A stretch of DNA of 64,000 nucleotides, from assembly GCF_047302285.1 (NCBI RefSeq), contig NZ_CP154845.1, forward strand, positions 1,178,001-1,242,000, read 5' to 3'. Below are positions 9,331-17,675 of this stretch, one piece after another; within the stretch, counting starts at the first letter, position 1; each line of letters starts with the position of its first letter. Origin of the DNA: Robertmurraya sp047302285 (GTDB lineage: Bacteria > Bacillota > Bacilli > Bacillales > Cytobacillaceae). The position numbers and the translations under genes were made by a program. Below the pieces are notes generated by a model that saw only the letters and a list, made by a program, of their open reading frames with translations, did no database searches and was not told where the DNA came from.

Positions 9331-9951
9331 GTGAAGAAAACAATACTGATTTATTCCTTCCTATTAATCGGTGCTATTCTTCAAGGAATGGCGATGGCTA
9401 TCTTTTTGTTTCCCCATTCGATCCCTTCGGGTGGGGCGGCAGGTATTGCAATTCTTGTTAACCATTGGTTTCACTTACCATTAGGTTTCTCTTTATGGTT
9501 ATCCAATGTCGTATTTCTTGTCTTTGCTTTAAAATATTTCGGCTATACGTGGACATTTAGGACGATACTCGCGGTCGCTACTACTTCGACGACCGTTACG
9601 CTGCTTTCTAACCATTTCTTTTCTATTCCCCATACGCATATTATTCTTGATATTATGGTGGGAAGTATATTTTTTGGGATTGGAGTAGGAATTCTTATTC
9701 GTACTGGTGCTTCGAGTGGAGGAATGGTCATTCCAGCATTAATGATTGCTACATATAAGAATTGGAGTCCTGGGAAGGTGATGATGGGGATCAATCTATT
9801 GATCTTCCTCTTAACAGCCCTTGTCATTGATTACAAAATCGTATTTTATGCGATGATCTGCCAATTTATTTCTACCAATGTGATTGACTTAATCTATCAA
9901 TTAAAAATTTATTCCACTACTCTTTTAACTCCGAGTTGGAGAAAGAAATAA
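9331..9951 (+). CDS. YitT-family (DUF161) membrane protein lacking the C-terminal soluble domain
   Basis: 206 residues, five to six membrane helices. FPHSIPSGGAAGIAI and GASSGGMVIPALM are the repeated glycine-rich segments of the YitT membrane domain. Full-length family members are about 280 residues and end in a DUF2179 domain; this one stops after the membrane part. GTG 9331 is the only reasonable start in frame, because a stop lies at 9310. Function of the family is not established. A second truncated family member is at 16953-17540. Confidence 0.75.
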   Translation: MKKTILIYSFLLIGAILQGMAMAIFLFPHSIPSGGAAGIAILVNHWFHLPLGFSLWLSNVVFLVFALKYFGYTWTFRTILAVATTSTTVTLLSNHFFSIPHTHIILDIMVGSIFFGIGVGILIRTGASSGGMVIPALMIATYKNWSPGKVMMGINLLIFLLTALVIDYKIVFYAMICQFISTNVIDLIYQLKIYSTTLLTPSWRKK

Positions 9952-9981
9952 GGAAATCCTGAAATGTAGGATCTCCTTTTT
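9951..9981. terminator. Hairpin between the convergent YitT-type gene and APS reductase gene
   Basis: AGGAAATCCT pairs with AGGATCTCCT with small bulges around a seven-base loop and is followed by TTTTT on the plus strand. Confidence 0.6.
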
Positions 9982-9990
9982 GTATTTGGA

Positions 9991-10677
9991 TCACTCTTTT
10001 TCCACCACATGTATTCCGCATTCAGTTTTTGATTGGCCAGCCCAGCGTCCATCACGGAAATTACCTGGTTGGGTGCATGGGGCACACCCGATACTTGCAT
10101 ATCCATGTTCGTGTAATGGATTGTAGGGAAGGTTGTTTAAATCAATATAGGTCATAATATCGTCCCATGTCCAATGGATCAGGGGGCAGATTTTTACTTT
10201 CTTAAACTTCTCATCTTTGTTGATGTATTCTGTTTTACTCCTAGTGGGAGACTGATCCCGTCTGAGACCAGAAATCCAAGCTTTGGCATCTTTAAGTGCT
10301 TCTTGTAGGGGAAGGACCTTTCTGATGCGGCAACAAAGGTTGGGGTTGCATTTCCATAGCTCCTCACCATGCTTTTCTGCTTGTTCTTCAAGGGTAAGTT
10401 CAGGTTTGACCATTTCAATGTGTAACGATGGATAACGTTTCTTAACCTTCTCAATTAATTCGTATGTTTCTTTAAAATGGAGACCTGTATCGAGAAATCG
10501 AATTTTGCCTTCTCTGTTAACTTTATGAATAAGATCGATTAAGACGACTCCTTCAGCTCCGAAGCTACACGCATAAACAATCTCCTCACCATATTCACGA
10601 TAAGCCCATTTTAATACTTCTAAGTAATCTGACCGTTCATCAAATATTGGGTCGTTCCAGTTATCATAGGTTAACAT
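9991..10677 (-). CDS. Assimilatory adenylyl-sulfate (APS) reductase, CysH/YitB-type
   Basis: 228 residues from ATG 10677 (MLTYDNW, the family's usual first residues); TTG 10686 has better ribosome-site spacing and is an alternative. It reduces APS to sulfite with thioredoxin. Cys pairs that hold a [4Fe-4S] cluster in APS-type enzymes are present (CNPNLCC and GCAPC), as is the C-terminal catalytic ECGIH. The PP-loop-type segment is YACSFGAEG. B. subtilis has two such genes, cysH and yitB. Since the neighbours upstream are a histidine phosphatase and YitD, the yitB role, supplying sulfite for sulfolactate, is the better guess. Confidence 0.85.
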   Translation of the reverse strand: MLTYDNWNDPIFDERSDYLEVLKWAYREYGEEIVYACSFGAEGVVLIDLIHKVNREGKIRFLDTGLHFKETYELIEKVKKRYPSLHIEMVKPELTLEEQAEKHGEELWKCNPNLCCRIRKVLPLQEALKDAKAWISGLRRDQSPTRSKTEYINKDEKFKKVKICPLIHWTWDDIMTYIDLNNLPYNPLHEHGYASIGCAPCTQPGNFRDGRWAGQSKTECGIHVVEKE

Positions 10678-10702
10678 TCCGGACAAAAAAACCACTCCAT
10701 TT

Positions 10703-11242
10703 CTATGCTTCAACGGTGATGAATTCAAGCGAAATACATTCGTTGTTGTTAACTGTCATTTTATTCATCGCATTAATATGACCGTATTGATGATAGGATT
10801 TGAGCGCTCTTATCCAAGAGCCGTGACCGAAAACAAGCAATTGGGAAATGTGGCTGTATTTATTCAAAAATAAATTAATCCTTGTTTCGAGATTCGAAAG
10901 ACTTTCACCAAGAATGAGCTCTGCAGGTTTTTCTGTCCAGAGTTCACCATACTGGGAGATTAACTCCTCTTTTGAACGACCTTCAAATGAGCCGAAATCT
11001 AGTTCATCTAGTAGTGGATCAGGAATCGCTATCTGACCGTAATACTCTGCCGTTTGTTTGGTTCGAACAAGGCTACTGCAAAGGACAAGGTCAAATGATT
11101 TCTCCTTTAAAAATTGAAGATTTTCTGCGATTTCTGTTTGCTCCTTCTCTGTAAGTGGAAGAATAGGGATATCTTTTCTCCCTTGTAACACCTGTTTCCT
11201 ATTCCATTCCGTTGGGAGATGTCTTATAACGGTAATTTCCAT
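10703..11242 (-). CDS. Histidine phosphatase (phosphoglycerate mutase-like), proposed phosphosulfolactate phosphatase
   Basis: 179 residues. The phosphohistidine motif appears as VIRHLPTEWN at the N-terminus (RH with Leu-Pro instead of the common RHGET), and the second histidine lies in FGHGSWIRAL. ATG 11242 follows GGAGG at seven bases and overlaps the end of the upstream yitD by 19 bases, indicating translational coupling. In B. subtilis the gene beside yitD is yitC, a ComB-type 2-phosphosulfolactate phosphatase of an unrelated fold. Its replacement here by a histidine phosphatase suggests that this enzyme removes phosphate from phosphosulfolactate; this is inference from position only. Confidence 0.75.
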   Translation of the reverse strand: MEITVIRHLPTEWNRKQVLQGRKDIPILPLTEKEQTEIAENLQFLKEKSFDLVLCSSLVRTKQTAEYYGQIAIPDPLLDELDFGSFEGRSKEELISQYGELWTEKPAELILGESLSNLETRINLFLNKYSHISQLLVFGHGSWIRALKSYHQYGHINAMNKMTVNNNECISLEFITVEA

Positions 11243-11994
11243 TCTTGTTCCTCCAAGTTAAAGGTTTCACTTCTTAAACCACGACGTTGCGTTTCCAATA
11301 TTAAAACATCTGATATTTTTACATTGCCTAAATTCACATTTGAGCCAATACAATTAATGAAAAACATTTGATGCTTTGGAGTGGGTGCCTCGAAAATCAC
11401 TTTCTTCCAGTCGATATCACGTATAAGTTCAAATATCAGATCGGATTTAATGGATCCGTTGTTGTCGTAAATTCCAGCCGTACCAGAATCTCTACCTTCT
11501 GTTATCACGTATTGGCATCCAGCATCAAGCAATGCGTTCATTTCAGCCTTCCATTCGGAGATAGGCATATTGTTAAAAGAGTCTTTCGATCCCACTTCAG
11601 CAATGACATGAAAATCACGTTTCACTTCTGAAATTATACGAAGTCGTTCTTGGAGAGGGATATTTAATGTACCGTTGGAAACTTCAACCCACTCGATATC
11701 CAATTCTTTCAGCGCTTTAAGGTATTCATCAATTTTGTTTTGTTGGTAACATTTTTCAAATAATGTTCCACCACAATAGGGTTTTATATTGTATTCCTGA
11801 TAGAGTTCTATTTTATCTTTTAGGTTAGGGAAAACATAAGCAGTACCAATCCCTAATTTGGCGATATCGATAAGTTGATGAAAGTCCTTGAGTATATGTT
11901 CAAGTTCGCCAATTGGCGTTCCAAAGTCAACAATCGAAGTGAGCCCGTAACTTCTAGTACCATTTGTTCTATTTGGTAATTGCAAAAAATCCAT
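11224..11994 (-). CDS. yitD: Phosphosulfolactate synthase (ComA/YitD family)
   Basis: 256 residues, TIM-barrel protein. Recognisable ComA-family segments include TSIVDFGTP, DIAKLGIGTAYVFP, YCGGTLFE, EVSNGTLNIPL, VIAEVGSKD and TEGRDSGTAGIYD. The enzyme adds sulfite to phosphoenolpyruvate to give (R)-phosphosulfolactate. In archaea this starts coenzyme M synthesis; in Bacillus it feeds the sulfolactate pool of spores. AGGAGG lies ten bases upstream of the ATG. It is the first gene of a three-gene minus-strand unit with the phosphatase and the APS reductase. I looked for a sporulation promoter upstream and found no clear one. Confidence 0.92.
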   Translation of the reverse strand: MDFLQLPNRTNGTRSYGLTSIVDFGTPIGELEHILKDFHQLIDIAKLGIGTAYVFPNLKDKIELYQEYNIKPYCGGTLFEKCYQQNKIDEYLKALKELDIEWVEVSNGTLNIPLQERLRIISEVKRDFHVIAEVGSKDSFNNMPISEWKAEMNALLDAGCQYVITEGRDSGTAGIYDNNGSIKSDLIFELIRDIDWKKVIFEAPTPKHQMFFINCIGSNVNLGNVKISDVLILETQRRGLRSETFNLEEQEWKLPL

Positions 11995-12263
11995 TTGGAT
12001 CGTGCCTCCTCATTATTTGACCGTTACTTTCGTCTCCTTGAGTTTGTTGGTTTTATCATTCGCAATCAATCGGTATAAGTCTCACAAATGATCATTACCC
12101 GTAGAATTAGCCTATTCAAAAATTGGGTGAATGTGTATATATTGGGCTATTTTGCTTTGAATTTACTATCGAACGCGGGGTGAATAAACTGTCCCACCAA
12201 TTCAAACAATAAAAAAGTGCTTTATTAAAAAATCTTGATTTTCATCTAAGGGGTGTACGAGCA

Positions 12264-13514
12264 TTGGCAGAGCAAAAACATAAAGGAATGACGATCTTTG
12301 CAATCGGCTCAATCCCACTCATTCTTGTTTTGGGGAATTCTATGCTTATTCCGATTCTTCCAAAGATGAAAACAGAGTTGGATATTTCACAATTCCAGGT
12401 AAGCTTGATTATATCTGTGTTTTCCATTGCCGCAGCCATTTCGATCCCTATTCTAGGATATTTATCGGACCGATTTTCCCGTAAAGCTGTGATCATTCCT
12501 GCGCTGATCCTGTATGGGAGTGGAGGTTTACTTGCAGGAGCGGCTGCAGCGTGGTTTTCAAATGCTTATATGTGGATTATTGCAGGAAGAATTATGCAAG
12601 GTCTAGGAGCAGCTGGAACGGCTCCTATTGCCATGGCATTAACAGGTGATCTATTTAAGGGAGGCGAGCAGAGTAAAGTACTTGGTCTCGTTGAAGCATC
12701 AAATGGATTTGGAAAAGTAATAAGCCCTCTCATTGGTTCACTATTTGCCCTTTTATTTTGGTATGCTGCATTTTTTGCCTTTCCTGTTTTCTGTTTATTG
12801 TCGGTTTTCTTAACCATTTTCTTTATTAGAGAAAAGAAGGCAAAGAAGGAACCACCTCCTGTTGGGAAATATGTTAAGGGTCTCGTGTCTGTTTTTAAAA
12901 CAGAGGGTCGGTGGCTTTTTGTTGCGTATTTAACAGGTGCTACATGCTTATTTACACTCTTTGGAATATTATTTTATATTTCCGATATTCTTGAAAAAGA
13001 TCATCAAATTGATGGCGTACTAAAGGGAGGGATATTAGCCATTCCTCTTCTATTTATGACGACAACCTCTTATATTACAGGGAGTAAGATTGGGAAAAAG
13101 ATGAAATTAATGAAAACGCTCATTGTGCTGGGACTGCTTCTGATGACCATCTCTTTTTCCACTCTCGTCTTTTTTGAAAAATTAATTCCATTCTTTTCTG
13201 TTTTGGTGTTCAGTAGTATTGGAACAGGACTTGTTCTTCCTTGTATTAACAGTTTTATTACTGGTTCAGTTTCGACAGATAAAAGAGGATTTGTAACCTC
13301 TTTGTATGGTTCTGTTCGTTTCTTAGGTGTTGCCGTTGGTCCCCCAGTCTATAGTACGTTGATGGAATGGTCTCGAACGGGGATGTTTTTAGCAACAGCC
13401 GGATTAACTCTATTCGTTGCCCTTCTTTCGATGATCTTTATTCATGTAAGTAAAAAGAAAACATCTGAAGAAAACGATCGTGATTCACTCTTTGAGAAAC
13501 TGCAATTTACGTAA
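12264..13514 (+). CDS. MFS drug-efflux-type transporter, YitG-like
   Basis: 416 residues with 12 predicted membrane helices. SFQVSLIISVFSIAAA-type helix 2 is followed by the family loop motif GYLSDRFSRK (motif A) and GRIMQGLGAAGTAP (motif C-like in drug/proton antiporters of the 12-helix group). The start is a TTG with AAGGGGT ten bases upstream; no ATG fits. In B. subtilis a related efflux gene, yitG, lies close to yitA-D, so this may be its counterpart. The substrate is unknown. About 260 bases between yitD and this gene hold the divergent promoters, with no gene. Confidence 0.82.
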   Translation: MAEQKHKGMTIFAIGSIPLILVLGNSMLIPILPKMKTELDISQFQVSLIISVFSIAAAISIPILGYLSDRFSRKAVIIPALILYGSGGLLAGAAAAWFSNAYMWIIAGRIMQGLGAAGTAPIAMALTGDLFKGGEQSKVLGLVEASNGFGKVISPLIGSLFALLFWYAAFFAFPVFCLLSVFLTIFFIREKKAKKEPPPVGKYVKGLVSVFKTEGRWLFVAYLTGATCLFTLFGILFYISDILEKDHQIDGVLKGGILAIPLLFMTTTSYITGSKIGKKMKLMKTLIVLGLLLMTISFSTLVFFEKLIPFFSVLVFSSIGTGLVLPCINSFITGSVSTDKRGFVTSLYGSVRFLGVAVGPPVYSTLMEWSRTGMFLATAGLTLFVALLSMIFIHVSKKKTSEENDRDSLFEKLQFT

Positions 13515-13587
13515 TCAGATGATATTTTCTCTCGTCTTTATCCTGATTCCATCCATTCATTAAAGTACTACAAAGGAGATGAGCGAT

Positions 13588-13872
13588 GTGCAGATATATT
13601 TTTCACCTGAAGTGATAACACCAGAATTTCAGGTGTTGAATGTAGTCAATTCAGCAAATAAAGCTGTGGGGAATGTTGCTTTTTTATTCGATGAAAAAAA
13701 GCTTTACGTCTATGGCATTTTGGAAGAAGAAGGAGTAAGAGACGATTTCAAAGATTTAGTTAAGCCCTATTTAAAAGGGTTAGCGAAAGCAAAAGAAGGA
13801 GTAGAAATTTATTCTTGCCTCTATGTAGGCTGTAAAAAAGTGGAGTTGAAGGATGAAGAGGCGAAAGAATGA
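13588..13872 (+). CDS. Small hypothetical protein
   Basis: 94 residues from GTG 13588 (AAAGGAG nine bases upstream); ATG 13579 directly abuts the ribosome site and is less likely. Mixed alpha/beta with an Asp/Lys-rich tail and two cysteines in SCLYVGCKK. No family recognised. It follows the MFS gene by about 70 bases and ends in its own terminator. Confidence 0.65.
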   Translation: MQIYFSPEVITPEFQVLNVVNSANKAVGNVAFLFDEKKLYVYGILEEEGVRDDFKDLVKPYLKGLAKAKEGVEIYSCLYVGCKKVELKDEEAKE

Positions 13873-13884
13873 TTGACGAAACTG

Positions 13885-13910
13885 GTGGGCCCACTCGGCT
13901 CACTTTTTTT
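13885..13910 (+). terminator. Intrinsic terminator
   Basis: GTGGGCC pairs with GGCTCAC around a five-base loop, followed by seven T residues. Confidence 0.88.
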
Positions 13911-13998
13911 AATAATCCGATTGTCTTAAATTCCTTCGAATGGTACGATAACGTTTGTGTTGTATGTTTACCGTAAAATCTTAAGTAAGGAGGGCATT

Positions 13999-15198
13999 AT
14001 GGAACGCCCTAGTGTAATTAAATTTATAAGTATTTTTATTTTTACAATGGCTTTGCTTATCCATAGTTATCTATTAGTGCAGTCGATTGCAAGTGCCACA
14101 GTTATTATGGTTTTGGTTGGTGCCATCATCATGTGGTGGCTGGGACACCTTTATCAAAAAATATATAAGAAAGCGACAATGTATGAATTCACTAGGCAGG
14201 AGTTAAATGATGTTAATGAAAAGCTTCAAATGATAGTGAATGAGAAAGAACTAATCGAAATTGCTCTTGATGTAGTGGATGATATTGCGGTCTTTTCTTA
14301 TCATATTGAAACTGGTGACTTTTATATTTCGAAGGGAATTGAACATATATATGGTTATCCTTATCAAGAAATTAGGAAAAATCTGTATCTATGGAAGCTG
14401 ATTGTTCATCCAGAGGATATGGAAAAGTTTGAAAAGAAAATCGGACAATTAACGACGGGGACAGCTACTTCATCTGAGCTACGTATTATTCGTCCAAATG
14501 GAGAGGAACGTTGGGTCATTTATCGAGGAACTCCAATAAAGGATGACAATGGTCATGTTTTAAGTATTAGCGGTGAAGTGATTGATATAACAGATAGAAA
14601 AATGCTAGAAATGAAATTAAAACAACTCGCATTTTTTGATGAATTAACCGATTTGGCGAATCGAACTCTTCTAGAAAGACATCTAAAGAAAGCACTTTCT
14701 CGCTCTAAGCGGATAAATCAACCGTTAGGCGTGATGTTTATTGATTTAGATGGATTTAAACAAGTAAATGATACGATGGGGCATGAAACAGGAGATCTAC
14801 TTTTGAAAGAAGTGGCAGTAAGATTAAAGGACACAGTAAGAGATGAGGATTTCATTGCCAGATTAGGTGGGGATGAATTTATAGTATTATTTGAAGAAAC
14901 GAACAAGACGGAAATACAAGATATTGCCAAACGTATATTGACGAATGTTTCTGTTCCTTATTTATTTGAAGATAAACAACCGAAAGTTACTCCGAGTATT
15001 GGAGTAGCTATATATCCAGAGGATGGGACCGACCAAGAAACCTTATTAAATAATGCAGACAAGGCGATGTATTATGCTAAAAGTAAGGGGAAAAATAATA
15101 TTCAATTTTATAGGGAAGATCTTCCAGAACAACCGATGAAAAAGGATGGAGTTATAAGGCGAATATTTCAACACTTACAAACGAATTTTTCTAAATAA
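13999..15198 (+). CDS. Membrane-bound PAS-GGDEF diguanylate cyclase
   Basis: 399 residues. ATG 13999 follows AAGGAGGG; the frame is open to 13957 without a better start. Two membrane helices (about residues 8-50), a short coil, a PAS fold with PAC segment (residues 85-215, GEERWVIYRGTPI) and a GGDEF domain. The active site G290-G-D-E-F294 is intact, and the product-inhibition site R281-x-x-D284 lies exactly five residues before it, so the enzyme should make cyclic di-GMP and be feedback inhibited. No EAL domain. Monocistronic. Confidence 0.92.
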   Translation: MERPSVIKFISIFIFTMALLIHSYLLVQSIASATVIMVLVGAIIMWWLGHLYQKIYKKATMYEFTRQELNDVNEKLQMIVNEKELIEIALDVVDDIAVFSYHIETGDFYISKGIEHIYGYPYQEIRKNLYLWKLIVHPEDMEKFEKKIGQLTTGTATSSELRIIRPNGEERWVIYRGTPIKDDNGHVLSISGEVIDITDRKMLEMKLKQLAFFDELTDLANRTLLERHLKKALSRSKRINQPLGVMFIDLDGFKQVNDTMGHETGDLLLKEVAVRLKDTVRDEDFIARLGGDEFIVLFEETNKTEIQDIAKRILTNVSVPYLFEDKQPKVTPSIGVAIYPEDGTDQETLLNNADKAMYYAKSKGKNNIQFYREDLPEQPMKKDGVIRRIFQHLQTNFSK

Positions 15199-15202
15199 GT
15201 CT

Positions 15203-15236
15203 GACCCCGATCTTTTTGAAAGTCGGGGTCTTTTTC
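15203..15236. terminator. Intrinsic terminator, diguanylate cyclase
   Basis: GACCCCGA pairs with TCGGGGTC, followed by TTTTT. It also lies at the end of the convergent minus-strand gene. Confidence 0.92.
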
Positions 15237-15652
15237 TATGGCACCAGATCTTCATCTCTCTTTCGCATCGCATCCTGTAAGACTTTTTCTCCACCAACAG
15301 CTTCAACGATCCCTCCGAGCGATTGAATCCAATCACCAGTAACTGCATGTCTTTGTCCATAAAAGAATTCTGAATCGTCCTCGGTTACAAGCTGTTCAGA
15401 TAAACCGATTGCTTCCAAAATGGTGCCAATTACTTGGATCCATATCCCTTGAACGATTTCAAGGGAGCCTGGGACTTGTTCCTCTAAATAATATAATTTT
15501 GTTACAGCAGCAGCCTCTGATAGTCCCGCGATTGCTTGAATCCATACATTTGCCACAACCTGCTGTCTTAATTTCAATATTCTTTTATTTTTTTCTTCTT
15601 CATTTAATATGGGCACTCGCTCTTTTTGAAAATGGTTCATGTTGAGCTTCAC
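15236..15652 (-). CDS. Small protein with three internal WIQ repeats
   Basis: 138 residues from GTG 15652 (GGAGGG seven bases upstream); ATG 15640 is an alternative. Three copies of a ~38-residue unit are visible, each opening with Trp-Ile-Gln: WIQAIAGLSEAAAV, WIQVIGTILEAIGL and WIQSLGGIVEAVGG. The spacing suggests a small helical repeat protein. I recall similar uncharacterised proteins in Bacillus (possibly the family named DUF6944) but cannot confirm it. No signal peptide or membrane segment. The neighbouring genes are spore-related, so a spore role is possible but unproven. Confidence 0.65.
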   Translation of the reverse strand: MKLNMNHFQKERVPILNEEEKNKRILKLRQQVVANVWIQAIAGLSEAAAVTKLYYLEEQVPGSLEIVQGIWIQVIGTILEAIGLSEQLVTEDDSEFFYGQRHAVTGDWIQSLGGIVEAVGGEKVLQDAMRKRDEDLVP

Positions 15653-15750
15653 TCCTAATCCCTCCACTTCCTTATAACATATGTCTTTTGTGCTTTTCTG
15701 TCATAGTCAATTTGTTTGGTGGAAGTAAGAGTGCTTACCTTGAAGAAAAG

Positions 15751-15780
15751 AAAAATATCCAGCCGAATGCTGGATATTAG
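15751..15780 (-). terminator. Intrinsic terminator of the DUF3231-type gene
   Basis: AATATCCAGC pairs perfectly with GCTGGATATT; on the minus strand it runs into TTTCTTTTC. It lies 110 bases after the stop codon at 15890. Confidence 0.75.
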
Positions 15781-15889
15781 AAAGTATTACTATGAGGGTA
15801 AATGAAAAGACGAGCTTTTCTTACTTCCTATTTTAGTTGCCAAATATGAACAGATTATGAATGAATGTGTAATATTAAATGAATTCTAT

Positions 15890-16435
15890 TTAATTTGGTG
15901 CTCCTGGTGGATTGTAACTCGGTGGAACCTTGATCCAACCATGCTCTCTCATTTTCGTTTTAATGTCTATTCCATAAATTGCTTTTTCTGAGTGAAATCT
16001 TATCCACATCAAGCCTATGTCACTGCGAACACTTTGACTTATGTTCGTTGAACACATAACAATATTGGTAGCAACTTTTGCACTTAAGAGATTGGCGATT
16101 TCACTATCTGTTGCTTTCACACCTGGTGGAACACTATTTGGATTTGAATTAGGCTTATGCTCCGAGGTCTCAGGTAGTGGAACTCCTTCTCTTATCATCA
16201 ATTCCTCCAAAACATTTTTTTGGTGAGTAGCTAGCTTCTTTGCATCTTCTAAAAGCTCAATTAAGACATTATCTGTAGTCGAATTTAAGGAGGTCTCTAT
16301 TAAAGGAATCTCTTCTGCTATTGCTGTGTAATAAAGCCAACAACCCATTGCTTCACCGATATGGAGCTTTGACTTTGGTTCTGAATCAAATCTCGTAATT
16401 AAGTAATCGAATAATGCTTCTAATTTGTTTGGCAA
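15890..16435 (-). CDS. DUF3231-type helical protein (single domain)
   Basis: 181 residues from TTG 16435, chosen because AAAGGAG lies eight bases upstream; the in-frame ATG at 16495 has none. The helical pattern with HIGEAMGCWLYYTAIAEEI near the start and NIVMCSTNISQSVRSDIGLMW later resembles the ferritin-like DUF3231 proteins common in Bacillus, which often occur as double-length proteins; this is one unit. The function is unknown; several DUF3231 genes are expressed in sporulation. It is divergent from the cotD-type gene. Confidence 0.65.
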   Translation of the reverse strand: MPNKLEALFDYLITRFDSEPKSKLHIGEAMGCWLYYTAIAEEIPLIETSLNSTTDNVLIELLEDAKKLATHQKNVLEELMIREGVPLPETSEHKPNSNPNSVPPGVKATDSEIANLLSAKVATNIVMCSTNISQSVRSDIGLMWIRFHSEKAIYGIDIKTKMREHGWIKVPPSYNPPGAPN

Positions 16436-16560
16436 AGAACACACTCCTTTCAATATTTTAAACATATGATGTGCTAAAATGGGATTTTTATACATTTAAT
16501 CTATTGAAACAACTTAAGGCTCTATCATCAATTATAGAAAAATAATAAATCTAACTAAGG

Positions 16561-16587
16561 ACAAGCTTTCCTTGGTTACATAAGATA
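16561..16587 (+). promoter_or_regulatory. Sigma-K promoter for the cotD-type gene
   Basis: ACA (-35), 15-base spacer, CATAAGATA (-10), a full match to the sigma-K -10 consensus CATAnnnTA. The start codon lies about 40 bases downstream, preceded by AAAGGAGGGAG. Confidence 0.72.
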
Positions 16588-16627
16588 TAGTGAAAGACAA
16601 ATTAGATATAGAAAGGAGGGAGATGCT

Positions 16628-16915
16628 ATGAGTAGAAAACATTGTGGCTGCGATGATAATCGAGGAAATGTTCAAGGAGTTAAAACAATTGTTGAGCCGA
16701 CGGAAACGATTGTTAAGGTGCATACAAATCATCGTACGGTCAGACGAATTCACCCCACTGAGATTATCAATGTCAACAGAACGGTTGTTAGAAATGAGAA
16801 TTTCTATCCTGTAACTGAAAGGCAAGTAAATGAAGTGGTAGAGGAAAATTTTAATTGCGGAACTGACCTTAATAATCCAAGATGTAGACGAGGTGGCAAT
16901 TTGTTTAGCTTGTAA
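16628..16915 (+). CDS. Spore coat protein, CotD family
   Basis: 95 residues, Cys- and His-rich at the N-terminus (HCGCDD), then VEPTETIVKVHTNH and HPTEIINVNRT, the signature of inner spore coat CotD proteins. ATG 16628 has AAAGGAGGGAG upstream. The sigma-K promoter supports late mother-cell expression. CotD of B. subtilis is a minor inner coat component. Confidence 0.85.
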   Translation: MSRKHCGCDDNRGNVQGVKTIVEPTETIVKVHTNHRTVRRIHPTEIINVNRTVVRNENFYPVTERQVNEVVEENFNCGTDLNNPRCRRGGNLFSL

Positions 16916-16924
16916 TTGATATGT

Positions 16925-16965
16925 ATAGGAGCACTCGCGGGATAGAGTGCTCCTATTGGGCTTTT
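16925..16965 (+). terminator. Hairpin shared by the cotD-type gene and convergent YitT-type gene
   Basis: ATAGGAGCACTC pairs perfectly with GAGTGCTCCTAT, then TGGGCTTTT. The stem overlaps the stop codon of the minus-strand gene. Confidence 0.7.
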
Positions 16966-17540
16966 GTAGGAGTAAGATTTTTTGTCAAAAGACTAGTGGT
17001 GAGACCGACTACTAGAACGGTAATAATAGAGAGGAGTATTGTGTCGGAGGATAATAAAAGTCCACCTATTAAAAGAATAATTGAATCCATAAAAAGGATA
17101 AGGAGCCCGACGTTAATTCCAGTTTTATCACAAATAAATTGGGCAATTAAGTCAGTGCCACCTGTGCTTGTCCTATATCGTAGCATCACACCAATGCCTG
17201 CTCCAATTAGTATTCCTCCAATAATGGAACTATAGATAGCTTCAATAAGGAAGAAGGAACGAAATGGTTCTAAAAGGTCAATAAAAAATGAAGATATCAT
17301 CATTCCATGTAAGCTATTATAGAAATAATCCCTATAGTGAAACCAAGCTATCACAAAGATCGGGATACTAAATAACAGAATCATAAGCCCCGTTTTTAAC
17401 CCTAAAATATAATTGAGAATTAGTCCGATTCCAATAACTCCTCCATCCAGTACTTCGTATGGTGACAGAAAAAGGTTAATCCCTAAAGAAATGAAAATAC
17501 TTCCCAAAACTATGACTAACCCTTTTTTAAGAAAATACAT
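16953..17540 (-). CDS. YitT-family membrane protein lacking the C-terminal domain (second copy)
   Basis: 195 residues from ATG 17540, seven bases after GGAGG. Five to six membrane helices with SPYEVLDGGVIGIGL and RYRTSTGGTDLIAQFI, the YitT membrane-domain motifs. Like the gene at 9331-9951 it ends after the membrane region, without DUF2179. The two proteins are clearly diverged from each other, so this is not a recent duplication. Function unknown. Confidence 0.75.
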   Translation of the reverse strand: MYFLKKGLVIVLGSIFISLGINLFLSPYEVLDGGVIGIGLILNYILGLKTGLMILLFSIPIFVIAWFHYRDYFYNSLHGMMISSFFIDLLEPFRSFFLIEAIYSSIIGGILIGAGIGVMLRYRTSTGGTDLIAQFICDKTGINVGLLILFMDSIILLIGGLLLSSDTILLSIITVLVVGLTTSLLTKNLTPTKAQ

Positions 17541-17640
17541 AGGAACACCTCCAAGTACGGAATATCTATACATTTTATGTGCTAATAGATTCGAACATGT
17601 GGAGGTGGAGAGAAAAATTTGTAATTAGAAACAAACAAAG

Positions 17641-17675
17641 AGCACCGGACTTTTTCTACCGATGCTTTTTGTTCT
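17641..17675. terminator. Terminator-like hairpin downstream of the cupin gene
   Basis: AGCACCGG with a partly matching CCGATGCT, T-rich on both strands. It lies 110 bases beyond the cupin stop codon but directly at the end of the in-frame extension described separately. Confidence 0.6.

Noticed and set aside
12000..12130. Sigma-G or sigma-E promoter for yitD
   Set aside because: A TGAATA -35-like string exists but no fitting -10 at the right distance.
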